Source: Burkholderia sp.
GTDB lineage: Bacteria > Pseudomonadota > Gammaproteobacteria > Burkholderiales > Burkholderiaceae
Direction: 5' to 3'
Assembly: GCA_030151225.1 (NCBI GenBank)
Contig: JASLEG010000063.1
Span: 1 to 36,547 of the forward strand
Length of the DNA stretch: 36,547 nucleotides
Shown here: positions 8,398-16,148 of the stretch, in pieces
Position numbering within the stretch: position 1 is the stretch's first letter
Layout of the letters: every line of letters starts with the position of its first letter
Position numbers and translations under genes: made by a program
The notes under the pieces: generated by a model
Database searches by the model: none
What the model was told of the DNA's origin: nothing
Seen by the model: the letters and a program-made list of their open reading frames with translations, nothing else

Positions 8398-9462
8398 ATG
8401 GACAATCTCGACCTCGACGTGCTGACCCGGGCGGCCGGCTGGCTGCGCGACGGCCGCGGCGTGCTGCTCGCCACCGTGGTGCGTACCTGGGGCTCGTCGC
8501 CGCGCCCGGCCGGCGCGATGCTGGCCGTGCGCGACGACGGCGCCGCGGCCGGCTCCGTGTCGGGTGGCTGCATCGACGACGACCTGATCGCCATCATGCA
8601 GCGCGACGGCATGCCGGCCGGCGCGCCGCGCGTGACGACTTACGGCCTCGCCGCCGACGATGCGCACCGCTTCGGCCTGCCCTGCGGCGGCACGCTCGAG
8701 CTGGTGCTGGAGCCGCTGGCCGGCGCGCGTCACGCGGCGCATCTGGCCGAGCTCGTGGCCCGGCTGCGCGCCGGGCAGCTGGTGGCGCGCACGCTGGAGA
8801 TGGCGAGCGGCGCGGCCACGCTGGCCGACGGCAGCGCCGAGCGCGGCCTGCGCTTCGACGGCCGGCGCCTCGTCACGCAGCACGGCCCGCGCTATCGGAT
8901 GCTGCTGATCGGCGCGGGCCAGCTGAGCCGCTACGTGGCGGGCACCGCGCTCGGGCTCGGCTACGACGTGACCGTGTGCGATCCGCGCGAGGAACACGCG
9001 GCGCAGTGGGACGTGCCCGGCACGCGGCTCGTCACCGGCATGCCCGACGACACAGTGATCGCGATGCAGCCCGACGCGCGCACCGCCGTGATCGCGCTGA
9101 CGCACGATCCGAAGCTCGACGATCTGGCGCTGCTCGAGGCGCTCGGCTCGCGCGCGTTCTACGTGGGTGCGATCGGCTCGCGGCGCAACAACGCGGCGCG
9201 GCGCGAGCGGCTCGCGCTGTTCGATCTGGAGCCGGCCGCGATCGCACGGCTGCACGGGCCGATCGGCCTGTTCATCGGCAGCCGCACGCCGCCCGAGATC
9301 GCGATCTCGATCCTGGCCGAGGTCACCGCGTGCCGCAACGGCGTGGCCGTGCAGCGCGGCGCGGCCACGCTCGTCGACGTGGCCACCGGCAAGCACGGCG
9401 CGAGCGAGGACAGCGAGCGGCTGTGCGGCGCCGGCGACGATCGATTGACCTTGACGGAGTGA
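8398..9462 (+). CDS. paoD: XdhC-family molybdenum cofactor chaperone PaoD
   Basis: 354-aa XdhC/CoxI-family protein. In E. coli PaoD binds the molybdenum cofactor (MCD) and inserts it into PaoABC. The N-terminal XdhC motif TWGSSPRPAGAM is at about residues 30-41 and SGGCIDDD at about 55-62, with Cys58 the likely cofactor contact. The C-terminal Rossmann half shows LIGAGQLSRYVA and YVGAIGSRRN. The ATG at 8398, 23 bp after the paoC stop, has a GGGAGAG ribosome site, so it belongs to the same operon. It ends only 23 bp from the end of a convergent LysR gene. Confidence 0.9.
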   Translation: MDNLDLDVLTRAAGWLRDGRGVLLATVVRTWGSSPRPAGAMLAVRDDGAAAGSVSGGCIDDDLIAIMQRDGMPAGAPRVTTYGLAADDAHRFGLPCGGTLELVLEPLAGARHAAHLAELVARLRAGQLVARTLEMASGAATLADGSAERGLRFDGRRLVTQHGPRYRMLLIGAGQLSRYVAGTALGLGYDVTVCDPREEHAAQWDVPGTRLVTGMPDDTVIAMQPDARTAVIALTHDPKLDDLALLEALGSRAFYVGAIGSRRNNAARRERLALFDLEPAAIARLHGPIGLFIGSRTPPEIAISILAEVTACRNGVAVQRGAATLVDVATGKHGASEDSERLCGAGDDRLTLTE

Positions 9463-9485
9463 AGCGCCGCCGGCGGCGGATGCGG

Positions 9486-10409
9486 CTAAGCCTGCGCGCC
9501 GCCGGCCAGTTCGATCACGAAGTCGAGGAACGCGCGCGTGCGCGCCGGCAGATGCCGGCGCGACGGGTAATACGCGTGGAGCGGGAAGCGCTCGTCGGCC
9601 CAGTCCGGGAACAGGTTCACGAGCTGGCCCGCGGCGATCATCGGCTCGGCCGCGATCGCGAGCATCTGCGCCACGCCGATGCCGGCCAGACACGCCTGCA
9701 CCTGCGCCGACGGATCGTTGACGGTGAAGCTGCCGCGCGTGTCGATCGCGAGGTGGCGCCGCTTGCGGTGGAACTCCCAGCCGAACGGCCGGCCCGTCTC
9801 CGGGTTGCGGAACTCGATCACCCGGTGCGCGCCGCCGGCGGCGAGATCCTCGGGTCTGGCCGGCCGCCCGCGCCGCGCCAGATAGGCCGGCGCGGCCACC
9901 GTCACCACCGCCGTGTCGAGCAGCTTGCGCGCCACCAGCGTGGACGCCTTCGGCTCGCCGAACTGGATCGCCAGATCGAAGCCGTCCAGCACCAGATCGC
10001 CCACCGTGTCGCGCGCGATGCATTCGATCGCGAGCGCCGGATGCGCGTCGATGAAGCGCTCGAGCGGCGCGCCGAGCACCAGCCCGTAGCAGACCGGATC
10101 CAGATTCACGCGCAGCCGCCCGCGCACGCCGGCGGCGTCGCCGGCCGCCGCCGCGGCGGCCTCCTCGAGCCCCGCCAGATGCGGCATGACCTGCGCGTGG
10201 AAGCGCCGCCCCTCGTCGGTCAGCGAGACCGCGCGCGTGGTGCGGTTGAACAGGCGGATGCCGAGCCGCTTCTCGAGCCGGGCGATCGCGCGGCTCACGC
10301 CGGGCGGCGTCATGCCGATCGCGTCGGCGGCCGCCGCGAAGGTGCCGGTGTCGACCACGGCCGCGAACACGCTGATGCCGCTGGTGAGGTTGTCGTGACG
10401 CGAAGGCAT
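9486..10409 (-). CDS. LysR-family transcriptional regulator
   Basis: 307-aa LysR regulator of the common proteobacterial type (TGTFAAAADAIGMTPPGVSRAI helix-turn-helix region, then LEKRLGIRLFNRTTRAVSLT). The effector domain starts near residue 95 (GRLRVNLDPVCYG). The frame is open to 10520, but the added N-terminus is a low-complexity Pro/Gly stretch, so MPSRHDNL at 10409 is taken. The ribosome site is poor. It is divergent from the old-yellow-enzyme gene at 10657, with a perfect dyad between them, so that gene is the likely target. It is tail to tail with paoD, so control of pao is possible but less supported. Confidence 0.88.
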   Translation of the reverse strand: MPSRHDNLTSGISVFAAVVDTGTFAAAADAIGMTPPGVSRAIARLEKRLGIRLFNRTTRAVSLTDEGRRFHAQVMPHLAGLEEAAAAAAGDAAGVRGRLRVNLDPVCYGLVLGAPLERFIDAHPALAIECIARDTVGDLVLDGFDLAIQFGEPKASTLVARKLLDTAVVTVAAPAYLARRGRPARPEDLAAGGAHRVIEFRNPETGRPFGWEFHRKRRHLAIDTRGSFTVNDPSAQVQACLAGIGVAQMLAIAAEPMIAAGQLVNLFPDWADERFPLHAYYPSRRHLPARTRAFLDFVIELAGGAQA

Positions 10410-10529
10410 CGGGGGAAGGCCGGGCGGGCCGGCGGGAGGCGGTGGAGCGGCAAAGGTATCACGCGGCGGGGAAGGCGCCGTTCGGCCCGCCCCGACAAGA
10501 CCCTTGCCCCCGCGCGGCATTAGCCAGCT

Positions 10530-10544
10530 TTATCGACTCGATAA
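10530..10544. promoter_or_regulatory. candidate LysR operator (15-bp dyad with T-N11-A)
   Basis: TTATCGA-C-TCGATAA is a perfect inverted repeat with 7-bp arms and contains the T-N11-A core typical of LysR recognition sites. It sits in the 247-bp divergent region between the LysR gene and the flavin oxidoreductase gene, about 16 bp upstream of a possible -10 hexamer (CATTAT at 10560). The role is inferred from position and symmetry. Confidence 0.55.
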
Positions 10545-10656
10545 TCCACAGATGGTTTTCATTATGGCGACGCTCCTCTAGACTCCGTGGAAACCCTGAC
10601 TCGTGCGTCCGCCGCTGGCGTGACGCGCGATCCGTTCCCTGACCGAGAGGCATCGC

Positions 10657-11763
10657 ATGACCGCTTTGTTTACCCCGTTCCGCCTGAAGGACGCCGAGCT
10701 GCGCAACCGCATCGCCATTCCGCCGATGTGCCAGTACAGCGCCACCGACGGCTTCGTGACCGACTGGCACCTCGCGCATTACACGAGCCTCGCGCGCGGC
10801 GGCGCCGGCCTGGTGATCGTGGAGGCCACGGCCGTGGCGCCGGAAGGCCGCATCACGCCGGGCTGCACGGGCCTGTGGGACGACGCCCACATCGAGGGCC
10901 TGGCGCGCATCGCCGCCGCGATCAAGGCCGCCGGCGCGGTGCCGGGCATCCAGATCGCGCATGCGGGCCGCAAGGCCAGCGCCAACAAGCCGTGGGAAGG
11001 CGACGACCACATCCCGAACGGCCAGCCCGGCGCCTGGCAGACCATCTCGCCGTCGGCCAGCGCGTTCGGCGCGAATCTGCCGAAGGTGCCCGAGGCGATG
11101 AGCCACGACGACATCGCGCGCGTGCGCCGTGCCTTCGCGGCCACCGCGCGCCGCGCGCTCGCGGCCGGCTTCGAGTGGCTGGAGCTGCATTTCGCACACG
11201 GCTATCTGGCGCAGAGCTTCTTCTCGCCGCATGCGAACCAGCGCACCGACGAATACGGCGGCGACTGGGTCAGGCGCGGCCGCTTCCTGAACGAGACGCT
11301 CGCGGCCGTGCGCGAGGTGTGGCCCGAGCGCCTGCCGCTGACGGCGCGTTTCGGCGTGATCGAATACGACGGCAACGATGCCGAGACGCTCGACGCCTCG
11401 ATCCGCCTGGCCGGCGACTTCAAGCGCGGCGGCCTGGACCTGCTCAGCGTGAGCGTGGGCTTTTCGACGCCCACCGCGAGCATCCCGTGGGGCCCGGCGT
11501 TCCTCGCGCCGATCTCGGAGCGCGTGAAGCGCGAGACCGGGCTGCCGGTGGCGTCCGCCTGGGGCATCGACGATCCGAAGATCGCGAACCGCACCGTGGC
11601 CGACGGCCAGCTCGATCTGGTGATGGTGGGCCGCGCGCATCTGGCCGACCCGCACTGGCCGTACCACGCGGCGAAGAAGCTCGGCGTGGAGAAGCCGTCG
11701 TGGGTGCTGCCGGCGCCGTACGCGCACTGGCTCGAGCGCTACGCGGTGGCGACGGCGGATTGA
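10657..11763 (+). CDS. old yellow enzyme family NADH:flavin oxidoreductase (XenA/YqjM class)
   Basis: 368-aa FMN-dependent TIM-barrel ene-reductase, cytosolic, reducing activated C=C bonds and in relatives nitro-organics with NAD(P)H. Thermophilic-like/XenA-class marks are present: Cys25 in PPMCQYSA, His178 and His181 with Tyr183 in LHFAHGYLAQSFFSP, and the HANQRTDEYGG motif. These positions coincide with those of Pseudomonas XenA. The ATG at 10657 has GAGAGG upstream. It is divergent from a LysR gene with a dyad operator candidate between them, which suggests induction by an electrophile or enone. A strong hairpin follows the stop. Confidence 0.92.
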   Translation: MTALFTPFRLKDAELRNRIAIPPMCQYSATDGFVTDWHLAHYTSLARGGAGLVIVEATAVAPEGRITPGCTGLWDDAHIEGLARIAAAIKAAGAVPGIQIAHAGRKASANKPWEGDDHIPNGQPGAWQTISPSASAFGANLPKVPEAMSHDDIARVRRAFAATARRALAAGFEWLELHFAHGYLAQSFFSPHANQRTDEYGGDWVRRGRFLNETLAAVREVWPERLPLTARFGVIEYDGNDAETLDASIRLAGDFKRGGLDLLSVSVGFSTPTASIPWGPAFLAPISERVKRETGLPVASAWGIDDPKIANRTVADGQLDLVMVGRAHLADPHWPYHAAKKLGVEKPSWVLPAPYAHWLERYAVATAD

Positions 11764-11798
11764 GGCGGCGCACGCCGCGATGACACGGTAATGGACCG

Positions 11799-11834
11799 GC
11801 GGCCGGCGGGGCGACCCGCCGGCCGCGTTCGTTT
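11799..11834 (+). terminator. probable intrinsic terminator after the flavin oxidoreductase
   Basis: A 12-bp perfect GC-rich stem (11799-11810 with 11815-11826) closes a GCGA tetraloop of the GNRA type and is followed by a modest T-containing tail (GTTCGTTT). It lies 36 bp after the stop. The weak T-run lowers confidence. Confidence 0.6.
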
Positions 11835-11919
11835 ACAGCCAATGAAGCGGGCTTGCCGACGCGAAGCGCCACGTAATACATTCGCTGCTCAAGACAATTC
11901 GAGGGCAGGCGGCGAGGAC

Positions 11920-11991
11920 ATGGACGACGAGGTCTATCAACGCGGGCTGAAGGCGCTGCCGGCGCGGTGCCCGGCCGGGCCCGCCGCATGA
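11920..11991 (+). CDS. possible 23-aa leader ORF coupled to the SRPBCC gene
   Basis: A short frame beginning MDDEVYQRGLKALPA with a purine-rich GGCGAGG just before its ATG. Its TGA overlaps the ATG of the next gene (ATGA at 11988). The downstream ATG has no ribosome site of its own, so coupling would explain its translation. It could instead be the displaced N-terminus of that gene in a different frame. No known family. Confidence 0.25.
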   Translation: MDDEVYQRGLKALPARCPAGPAA

Positions 11992-12437
11992 TCTCGCGTC
12001 TGCGCTTCGTCATGCCCGCCACCGCGGCGCGCACCTTCGAGGCCTTCCACGATCACGACACGCGCCTGCGCTGGGACACCCTGCTCGCCGAGGCGACGGT
12101 GGAAGGCGGCCACCGTCGTCCGCACATCGGCGCGATCTCGATCAACCGGGGCCGCGGCTGGAAACGGCCGTTCCGCCTGCGCACGCGCTTCGTGGCCTAC
12201 GCGCCGCCCCGGCTCGCCGCCGCCACGCTGGTGGAGCCGGCCGGATTGTTCCGCGAATGGAGCGCGTCGCTGCGGCATCGGGACCTCGGCGACGGCACGT
12301 CCGAGCTGATCTACACGCTCGCGTTCTCGCTGCGCCCCGGCTGGGTCGATGCATGCTGCCGGGGCGTAGTCGCGCGGATGTTCGAGCGCGAGACACGGCG
12401 CCGGTTCGCGGCGCTGGCCGCGTATCTGGGCGAGTGA
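11988..12437 (+). CDS. SRPBCC-family (START/polyketide cyclase-like) protein
   Basis: 149-aa small protein resembling the SRPBCC ligand-binding fold: an N-terminal strand and helix (RFVMPATAARTFEAFHDHDTRLRWD), a central sheet, and a long C-terminal helix (FERETRRRFAALAAYLGE). Such proteins bind hydrophobic ligands in a deep cavity or act as cyclases; no activity can be assigned here. ATG 11988 is chosen over a GTG at 11967 because the family starts near this point; neither has a good ribosome site. It is convergent with the lipoprotein gene 30 bp away. Confidence 0.65.
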   Translation: MISRLRFVMPATAARTFEAFHDHDTRLRWDTLLAEATVEGGHRRPHIGAISINRGRGWKRPFRLRTRFVAYAPPRLAAATLVEPAGLFREWSASLRHRDLGDGTSELIYTLAFSLRPGWVDACCRGVVARMFERETRRRFAALAAYLGE

Positions 12438-12467
12438 GGTGACGCCTCGCTCGTGGCGCCGCGATCC

Positions 12468-13295
12468 TTACGGCGTCACGACCTCGATCGCCACCGCCTT
12501 CACGACACCGGGCGCGCTGCTGCTGACGTAGCTGACGTGATCGATACCGATGAAGTTCGCGTCCGGCACGTAGGACACCAATGCGCCGTGCGCGATCTTG
12601 CCCGTGCACAGTCGCGATTTGCCGATCGTGTAGTCGCCTTCCTTGACGCTGATCCGGCCATGCTGCGGCAATTGCCGGATCGCGATCTCGGGCATGCCTG
12701 CACTCTGGCAGCTCGCCGGATCCCAGGTACCGTGCGCGCCGACCAGCACGGGCTTGCCCGGCGCCGTCACGCGTCGTGCCTCGGCCGGGGACGCCGAGGC
12801 GATCGAGGGGGCCGCCGCCGATGCAGCCGAATCGCGAGCGCCCGATTGCGCGGCGCCAGCCGACTGTCCCGTGTAGTGCAGGTCTCTCAGCTCCGTCAGC
12901 GCTTGCGCCTCCGGCTCCAGGGACGGCGCCACATGGCCCACGGCAAAGCCGAATCCCACGCGGGTCCTCACGTAGCGCGTCTGTCCGGCCGCGAGATCGA
13001 ACTCGACCTGCCGCGTCACCTCGGTGGACGTCGTCACGGCGTAGCTGCCCGGCAGCCTGTCGACATAGAAGAAACCGCCCGGCTGCGAGCGCCCGACCAC
13101 CACGCCATTCAGGTGGATCTCGGGCTGCACCGCGCTGCCGCCGATGCCGCCGCTGCGCAGGAAATAGATACGGCCGTGATCGTGGTCGAGCGTCGGAATC
13201 GAACTCGCCACCTGCTCGTAACCAGGGCCGGTCGCGCACGCCGCCAGGGCTGCGACGAACGCGCCCGTTGCCAGCCAACCAAATATCCGAAACAT
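12468..13295 (-). CDS. DUF2846-type lipoprotein with C-terminal Ig/cadherin-like domain
   Basis: 275-aa predicted lipoprotein. The signal peptide ends in the lipobox LAAC with Cys20 as the lipidated residue. Residues about 35-145 resemble DUF2846 (RIYFLRSGGIGGSAVQPEIHL, then GRSQPGGFFYVDRLPGSY), a beta-rich domain of unknown role. An Ala/Ser-rich linker (about 150-180) leads to a C-terminal domain with the bacterial Ig/cadherin-like pattern VSYVPDANFIGIDHVSYVS and two cysteines that could form a disulfide. The frame is open upstream to 13994 but MFRIF starts the signal peptide. Location would be the periplasmic face of the inner or outer membrane. The fusion of these two parts is unusual to me. 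Confidence 0.8.
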   Translation of the reverse strand: MFRIFGWLATGAFVAALAACATGPGYEQVASSIPTLDHDHGRIYFLRSGGIGGSAVQPEIHLNGVVVGRSQPGGFFYVDRLPGSYAVTTSTEVTRQVEFDLAAGQTRYVRTRVGFGFAVGHVAPSLEPEAQALTELRDLHYTGQSAGAAQSGARDSAASAAAPSIASASPAEARRVTAPGKPVLVGAHGTWDPASCQSAGMPEIAIRQLPQHGRISVKEGDYTIGKSRLCTGKIAHGALVSYVPDANFIGIDHVSYVSSSAPGVVKAVAIEVVTP

Positions 13296-13380
13296 GTCTG
13301 CGTCACCCGATGTCATTGTTGGAATCCATATCGGCCGCGACACGCGGATCTTGAGTCGGGGTTTCCCGAGAACGCCGCGA

Positions 13381-14046
13381 CTATCTTCGCGCCGCGATCC
13401 GGACCGGACAGGTAAGCCGCCGATTGAGCTCGGGCAGCATCGCGGCGGGAATCGAGACCGGCACTTCGCTGCGGAGATCGCAGATCGTGTGCAGGTGGCG
13501 CCAGCGCACGCTGAACGTATGCCTCGATACGCCACGCCTCGTGCTGGCGGCGTGTAGAATACGCCGCCAGCACGAGTATCGGGCGATCCGGGCAGATCCC
13601 ATCGTTCGTCATGCGCATGCAGCACGCCGCCGGCGACGAAGCGCTCGAAGCGCGAGCGCAGGCGGCGCGGGAAGCCGGGGCTGTCGTCGCCCTCGTACGA
13701 AAAGAACGCGAGCTGCTTGCGGCCGTCGAGCAGCAGGGGCAGTTCGTAGCCCGTGTGAACCAGGTACGGCGCACGGCGGGTCGGAAGATCGTCGTCGCGA
13801 CACAGCGTGACCTCGCGCTCGCCGCTGTCGAAACCGAAGCCGAACGCCTCGCACACGGCCCGCACATGCTCGGGCCCGAGCGTGTCACAGCCTTCGACGG
13901 CGGGATCCTCGTCGGCATCGATGCCGAGCATGCGCCGCAACTGCGCCGGATCGGACACGACGAAACGCGTGGCCAGCCACGGATGGAGCCGCATGTCGTC
14001 GATCGCTTCGAGCGATGAAGGCGACGCCTTCGGGCGCGGTGGTCAT
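13381..14046 (-). pseudogene. unknown gene, probably frame-disrupted
   Basis: Protein-like coding is seen in one frame from 13994 to about 13600 (LATRFVVSDPAQLRRMLGID, HTGYELPLLLDGRKQLAFF, FERFVAGGVLHAHDERW). Downstream that frame loses coding character, while another frame reads naturally to a stop at 13381 (RHLHTICDLRSEVP, then PAAMLPELNRRLTCPV). The switch lies at or near a 39-bp perfect hairpin at 13538-13576. At the 5' end, MRLHP (13994) lacks a ribosome site, while ATG 14046 begins MTTAPEGVA in yet another phase that would join an in-frame SSLEAIDD if one base were removed. This suggests one or two indels. I do not recognise the family. Sequencing error is an alternative explanation. 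Confidence 0.5.
13538..13576. repeat. 39-bp perfect hairpin (16-bp arms, 7-base loop)
   Basis: Arms 13538-13553 and 13561-13576 are exact reverse complements around a GTAGAAT loop; GATAC and GTATC flank them as a looser outer pair. It lies inside the disrupted unknown gene, not between genes, and has no T-run, so it is not an ordinary terminator. Its 39-bp length equals 13 codons, so a clean insertion alone would keep frame. Confidence 0.8.
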
Positions 14047-14152
14047 GGCGGGCCGGTGGAACGCCGAGGTTCGATGCCGCGTGCGATGTCACAATCGAGC
14101 ACGCGCGTGCCTGCGGGTTCGCGCAACGATACAGCGAACCGGGGGAACACAC

Positions 14153-14698
14153 GTGGAATCCGTCTCCATCGAGCGCATCTGGTCGCCCGTCCACGGGCAT
14201 CCCGCCTGGTCGGTCAGGCGAGGCCACGGCAGCTTCCTGACCTTCGAATTCGGCGCGCCGGCGCTGCGGATCCGCGAGCCGGTCGAGGCGCGCGACGATG
14301 CGAGCGAGCGCACCCGGGCGTCACTCGCGCGCCGGCGCGTGCATCCGGTCGGCCAGTGGCATCTGTGGATATATTGCTGCAACTGGGTCGTGCTCGATCA
14401 CGGCGTGGCGGTGGCGCACGACGCAGCGCTCGACGACGAGATCGCAGCCGCCGTCGGGCTGCTGGACGGCCAGAAGATCGTGTCGGTGGCGCACGGCGAG
14501 GCGCCTGGCACGTGGACTTTCCGCTTCGACCTGGGCGGCGAACTGAGAACGTCGCCGTATCGCGACGATCCCGGGCTCGAACAGTGGCATCTGTACGAGC
14601 GCGATTCGGGCTGCGTGCTGTCGGTGCGCGGCGACGATCGCCACGCGTATGGACCGGGGGATCGCTCGCCTGACGATCAGGTGTGGCTGCCGCTCTGA
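14153..14698 (+). CDS. conserved-looking protein of unknown function, 181 aa
   Basis: I do not recognise the family. The GTG at 14153 is chosen because GGGGGAA lies about 6 bp upstream; no ATG fits. The protein is soluble (no signal or membrane segment), rich in Trp, His and acidic residues, with motifs WSPVHGHPAWSVRRG near the start, HPVGQWHLWIYCCNW in the middle and EQWHLYERDSG near the end, suggesting a mostly beta fold. It is divergent from the disrupted gene at 13381-14046. Size and style resemble small immunity-type proteins, but no toxin is adjacent, so no function is claimed. Confidence 0.75.
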   Translation: MESVSIERIWSPVHGHPAWSVRRGHGSFLTFEFGAPALRIREPVEARDDASERTRASLARRRVHPVGQWHLWIYCCNWVVLDHGVAVAHDAALDDEIAAAVGLLDGQKIVSVAHGEAPGTWTFRFDLGGELRTSPYRDDPGLEQWHLYERDSGCVLSVRGDDRHAYGPGDRSPDDQVWLPL

Positions 14699-14836
14699 TC
14701 CGGGCGATGCCGTCGCCTCGTCGCCTCGCCCCATTCCCCCCGGGAATACCGCTTATCACCGCCCCCCGCCTTCTGCGCCCGCCGCCCGCGCCGCATCATT
14801 CGCTCACCCCAACCCAACCCGAGACCGGAGCGAATC

Positions 14837-15406
14837 ATGAACCACTTCCCCCACCACACGATCGACACCGCACCCGCCGCATCGCAGCCGCTGCTCGACG
14901 GCGCGAAGCGCGCCTTCGGCTTCGTGCCGAACCTGCAGGCGCACATGGCCGAATCGCCGGAACTGCTGGCCGGCTACTCGGCACTCTGGGACCTGTTCGC
15001 GAAAACCACCCTGACGCCGCAGGAACAGCAGGTCGTGTATCTGACCTCGAACTTCGAGAACGACTGCCACTACTGCATGGCCGGCCACAGCACGCTCGCG
15101 AAGATGATCGGCATGGACGCCGCCACCCTCGCCGCGCTGCGCGCCGGCACGCCGCTGCCCGACGCGAAGCTCGAGGCGCTGCACCGCCTGACCACGACCG
15201 TCGTGCGCGAGCGCGGCTTCGTGCCCGACGCCGAGATCGACGCGTTCCTCGCCGCCGGCTACTCGCGCCGCAACGTGCTGGACGTGATCCTCGGCGTCGC
15301 CACCAAGGTGATGAGCAACTACACGAACCACGTGGTGCACACCGAGTACGACGCCTTCATGAAGGGCAACGAATGGACCAGGCCGGCCGCCACGCAAGCC
15401 GCCTGA
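14837..15406 (+). CDS. carboxymuconolactone decarboxylase/AhpD-family protein
   Basis: 189-aa all-helical AhpD-fold protein. The peroxidase signature E-x2-C-x2-C-x3-H is complete: Glu74, Cys77, Cys80, His84 in ENDCHYCMAGH. Members with this CxxC usually reduce peroxides or thiol partners rather than decarboxylate muconolactone. The ATG has GGAG 6-7 bp upstream. It is the first gene of a three-gene cluster (spacers of 39 and 31 bp) with a peroxiredoxin-like protein and an SDR, suggesting oxidative or electrophile defence. A LysR gene lies tail to tail at the far end. Confidence 0.88.
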   Translation: MNHFPHHTIDTAPAASQPLLDGAKRAFGFVPNLQAHMAESPELLAGYSALWDLFAKTTLTPQEQQVVYLTSNFENDCHYCMAGHSTLAKMIGMDAATLAALRAGTPLPDAKLEALHRLTTTVVRERGFVPDAEIDAFLAAGYSRRNVLDVILGVATKVMSNYTNHVVHTEYDAFMKGNEWTRPAATQAA

Positions 15407-15445
15407 GCCCGTCTCGTCACCCTTCCTCACGGAGCCGAACCCATC

Positions 15446-16117
15446 ATGTCCCTGCAACAACGACTCGACGCCTTCAAGGCGGACTTCCGCGCCGGCAAGC
15501 CGCCCTTTCATGCCCCGGCCTCGGTGCATCCGATAATGGAGCGCGCCACCGCCGAGCTGATCGCGAGCGGCCAGGCGGGCCGCGCGCTGAAGGCCGGCGA
15601 TCGCGCACCGGCCTTCACGCTGCACGACCAGAACGGCCAGCCCGTCTCGTCCGCCGTGCTGCTCGCCGAGGGGCCGCTCGTCGTCACCTTCTATCGCGGC
15701 GTGTGGTGCCCGTACTGCAACCTCGAGCTGCAGGCACTGAACGCGGTGCTGCCGCAATTGCGCGAGCGCGGCGCGAACCTCGTGGCGATCTCGCCGCAGA
15801 CGCCCGCGAACAGCCGCAAGTCGGTGCGCGAGAACGGGCTGGACTTTCCGGTGCTCGCCGACACGCACGGCGACACGGCCGCGGCGTTCGGCCTGCGCTT
15901 CGCGCTGCCCGATTATCTGGTCGAGCTGTACCGCCAGTTGAAGAACGATCTGCCGATGGCGAACGGCGACGCGTCCTGGACGCTGCCGATCCCCGCGCGC
16001 TACGTGATCGGCCGCGACGGCGTGGTGCTGTATTCGGAGGTCCATCCCGACTACACGCGCCGCCCGGAGCCGGAGGATCTGCTGCCGGTGCTCGATCGCG
16101 CGAACGCCGTGCCCTGA
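15446..16117 (+). CDS. peroxiredoxin-like (AhpC/TSA, thioredoxin-fold) protein
   Basis: 223-aa thioredoxin-fold protein of the peroxiredoxin-like group. The active-site motif is TFYRGVWCPYC, with Cys88 and Cys91 forming a CxxC instead of the single peroxidatic Cys of typical AhpC. An N-terminal helical extension of about 50 residues precedes the fold (GDRAPAFTLHDQNG starts it). It probably reduces hydroperoxides or acts as a thiol oxidoreductase in the cytosol. GGAG precedes the ATG. It sits in the middle of the AhpD-like/Prx/SDR operon; the AhpD-like neighbour could be its reducing partner, which is inference. Confidence 0.88.
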   Translation: MSLQQRLDAFKADFRAGKPPFHAPASVHPIMERATAELIASGQAGRALKAGDRAPAFTLHDQNGQPVSSAVLLAEGPLVVTFYRGVWCPYCNLELQALNAVLPQLRERGANLVAISPQTPANSRKSVRENGLDFPVLADTHGDTAAAFGLRFALPDYLVELYRQLKNDLPMANGDASWTLPIPARYVIGRDGVVLYSEVHPDYTRRPEPEDLLPVLDRANAVP

Positions 16118-16148
16118 CGTCGGCCCCACCTCGTTCCGGAGACGATTC

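Noticed and set aside
9465..9478. 14-bp GC palindrome between paoD and the LysR gene as a terminator
   Set aside because: A loopless palindrome without a T-run; likely a chance product of the high-GC sequence.
12439..12479. 8-bp inverted repeat GTGACGCC/GGCGTCAC between the SRPBCC and lipoprotein genes as a terminator
   Set aside because: The loop of about 25 bases is long, the repeat includes coding sequence and there is no T-run.
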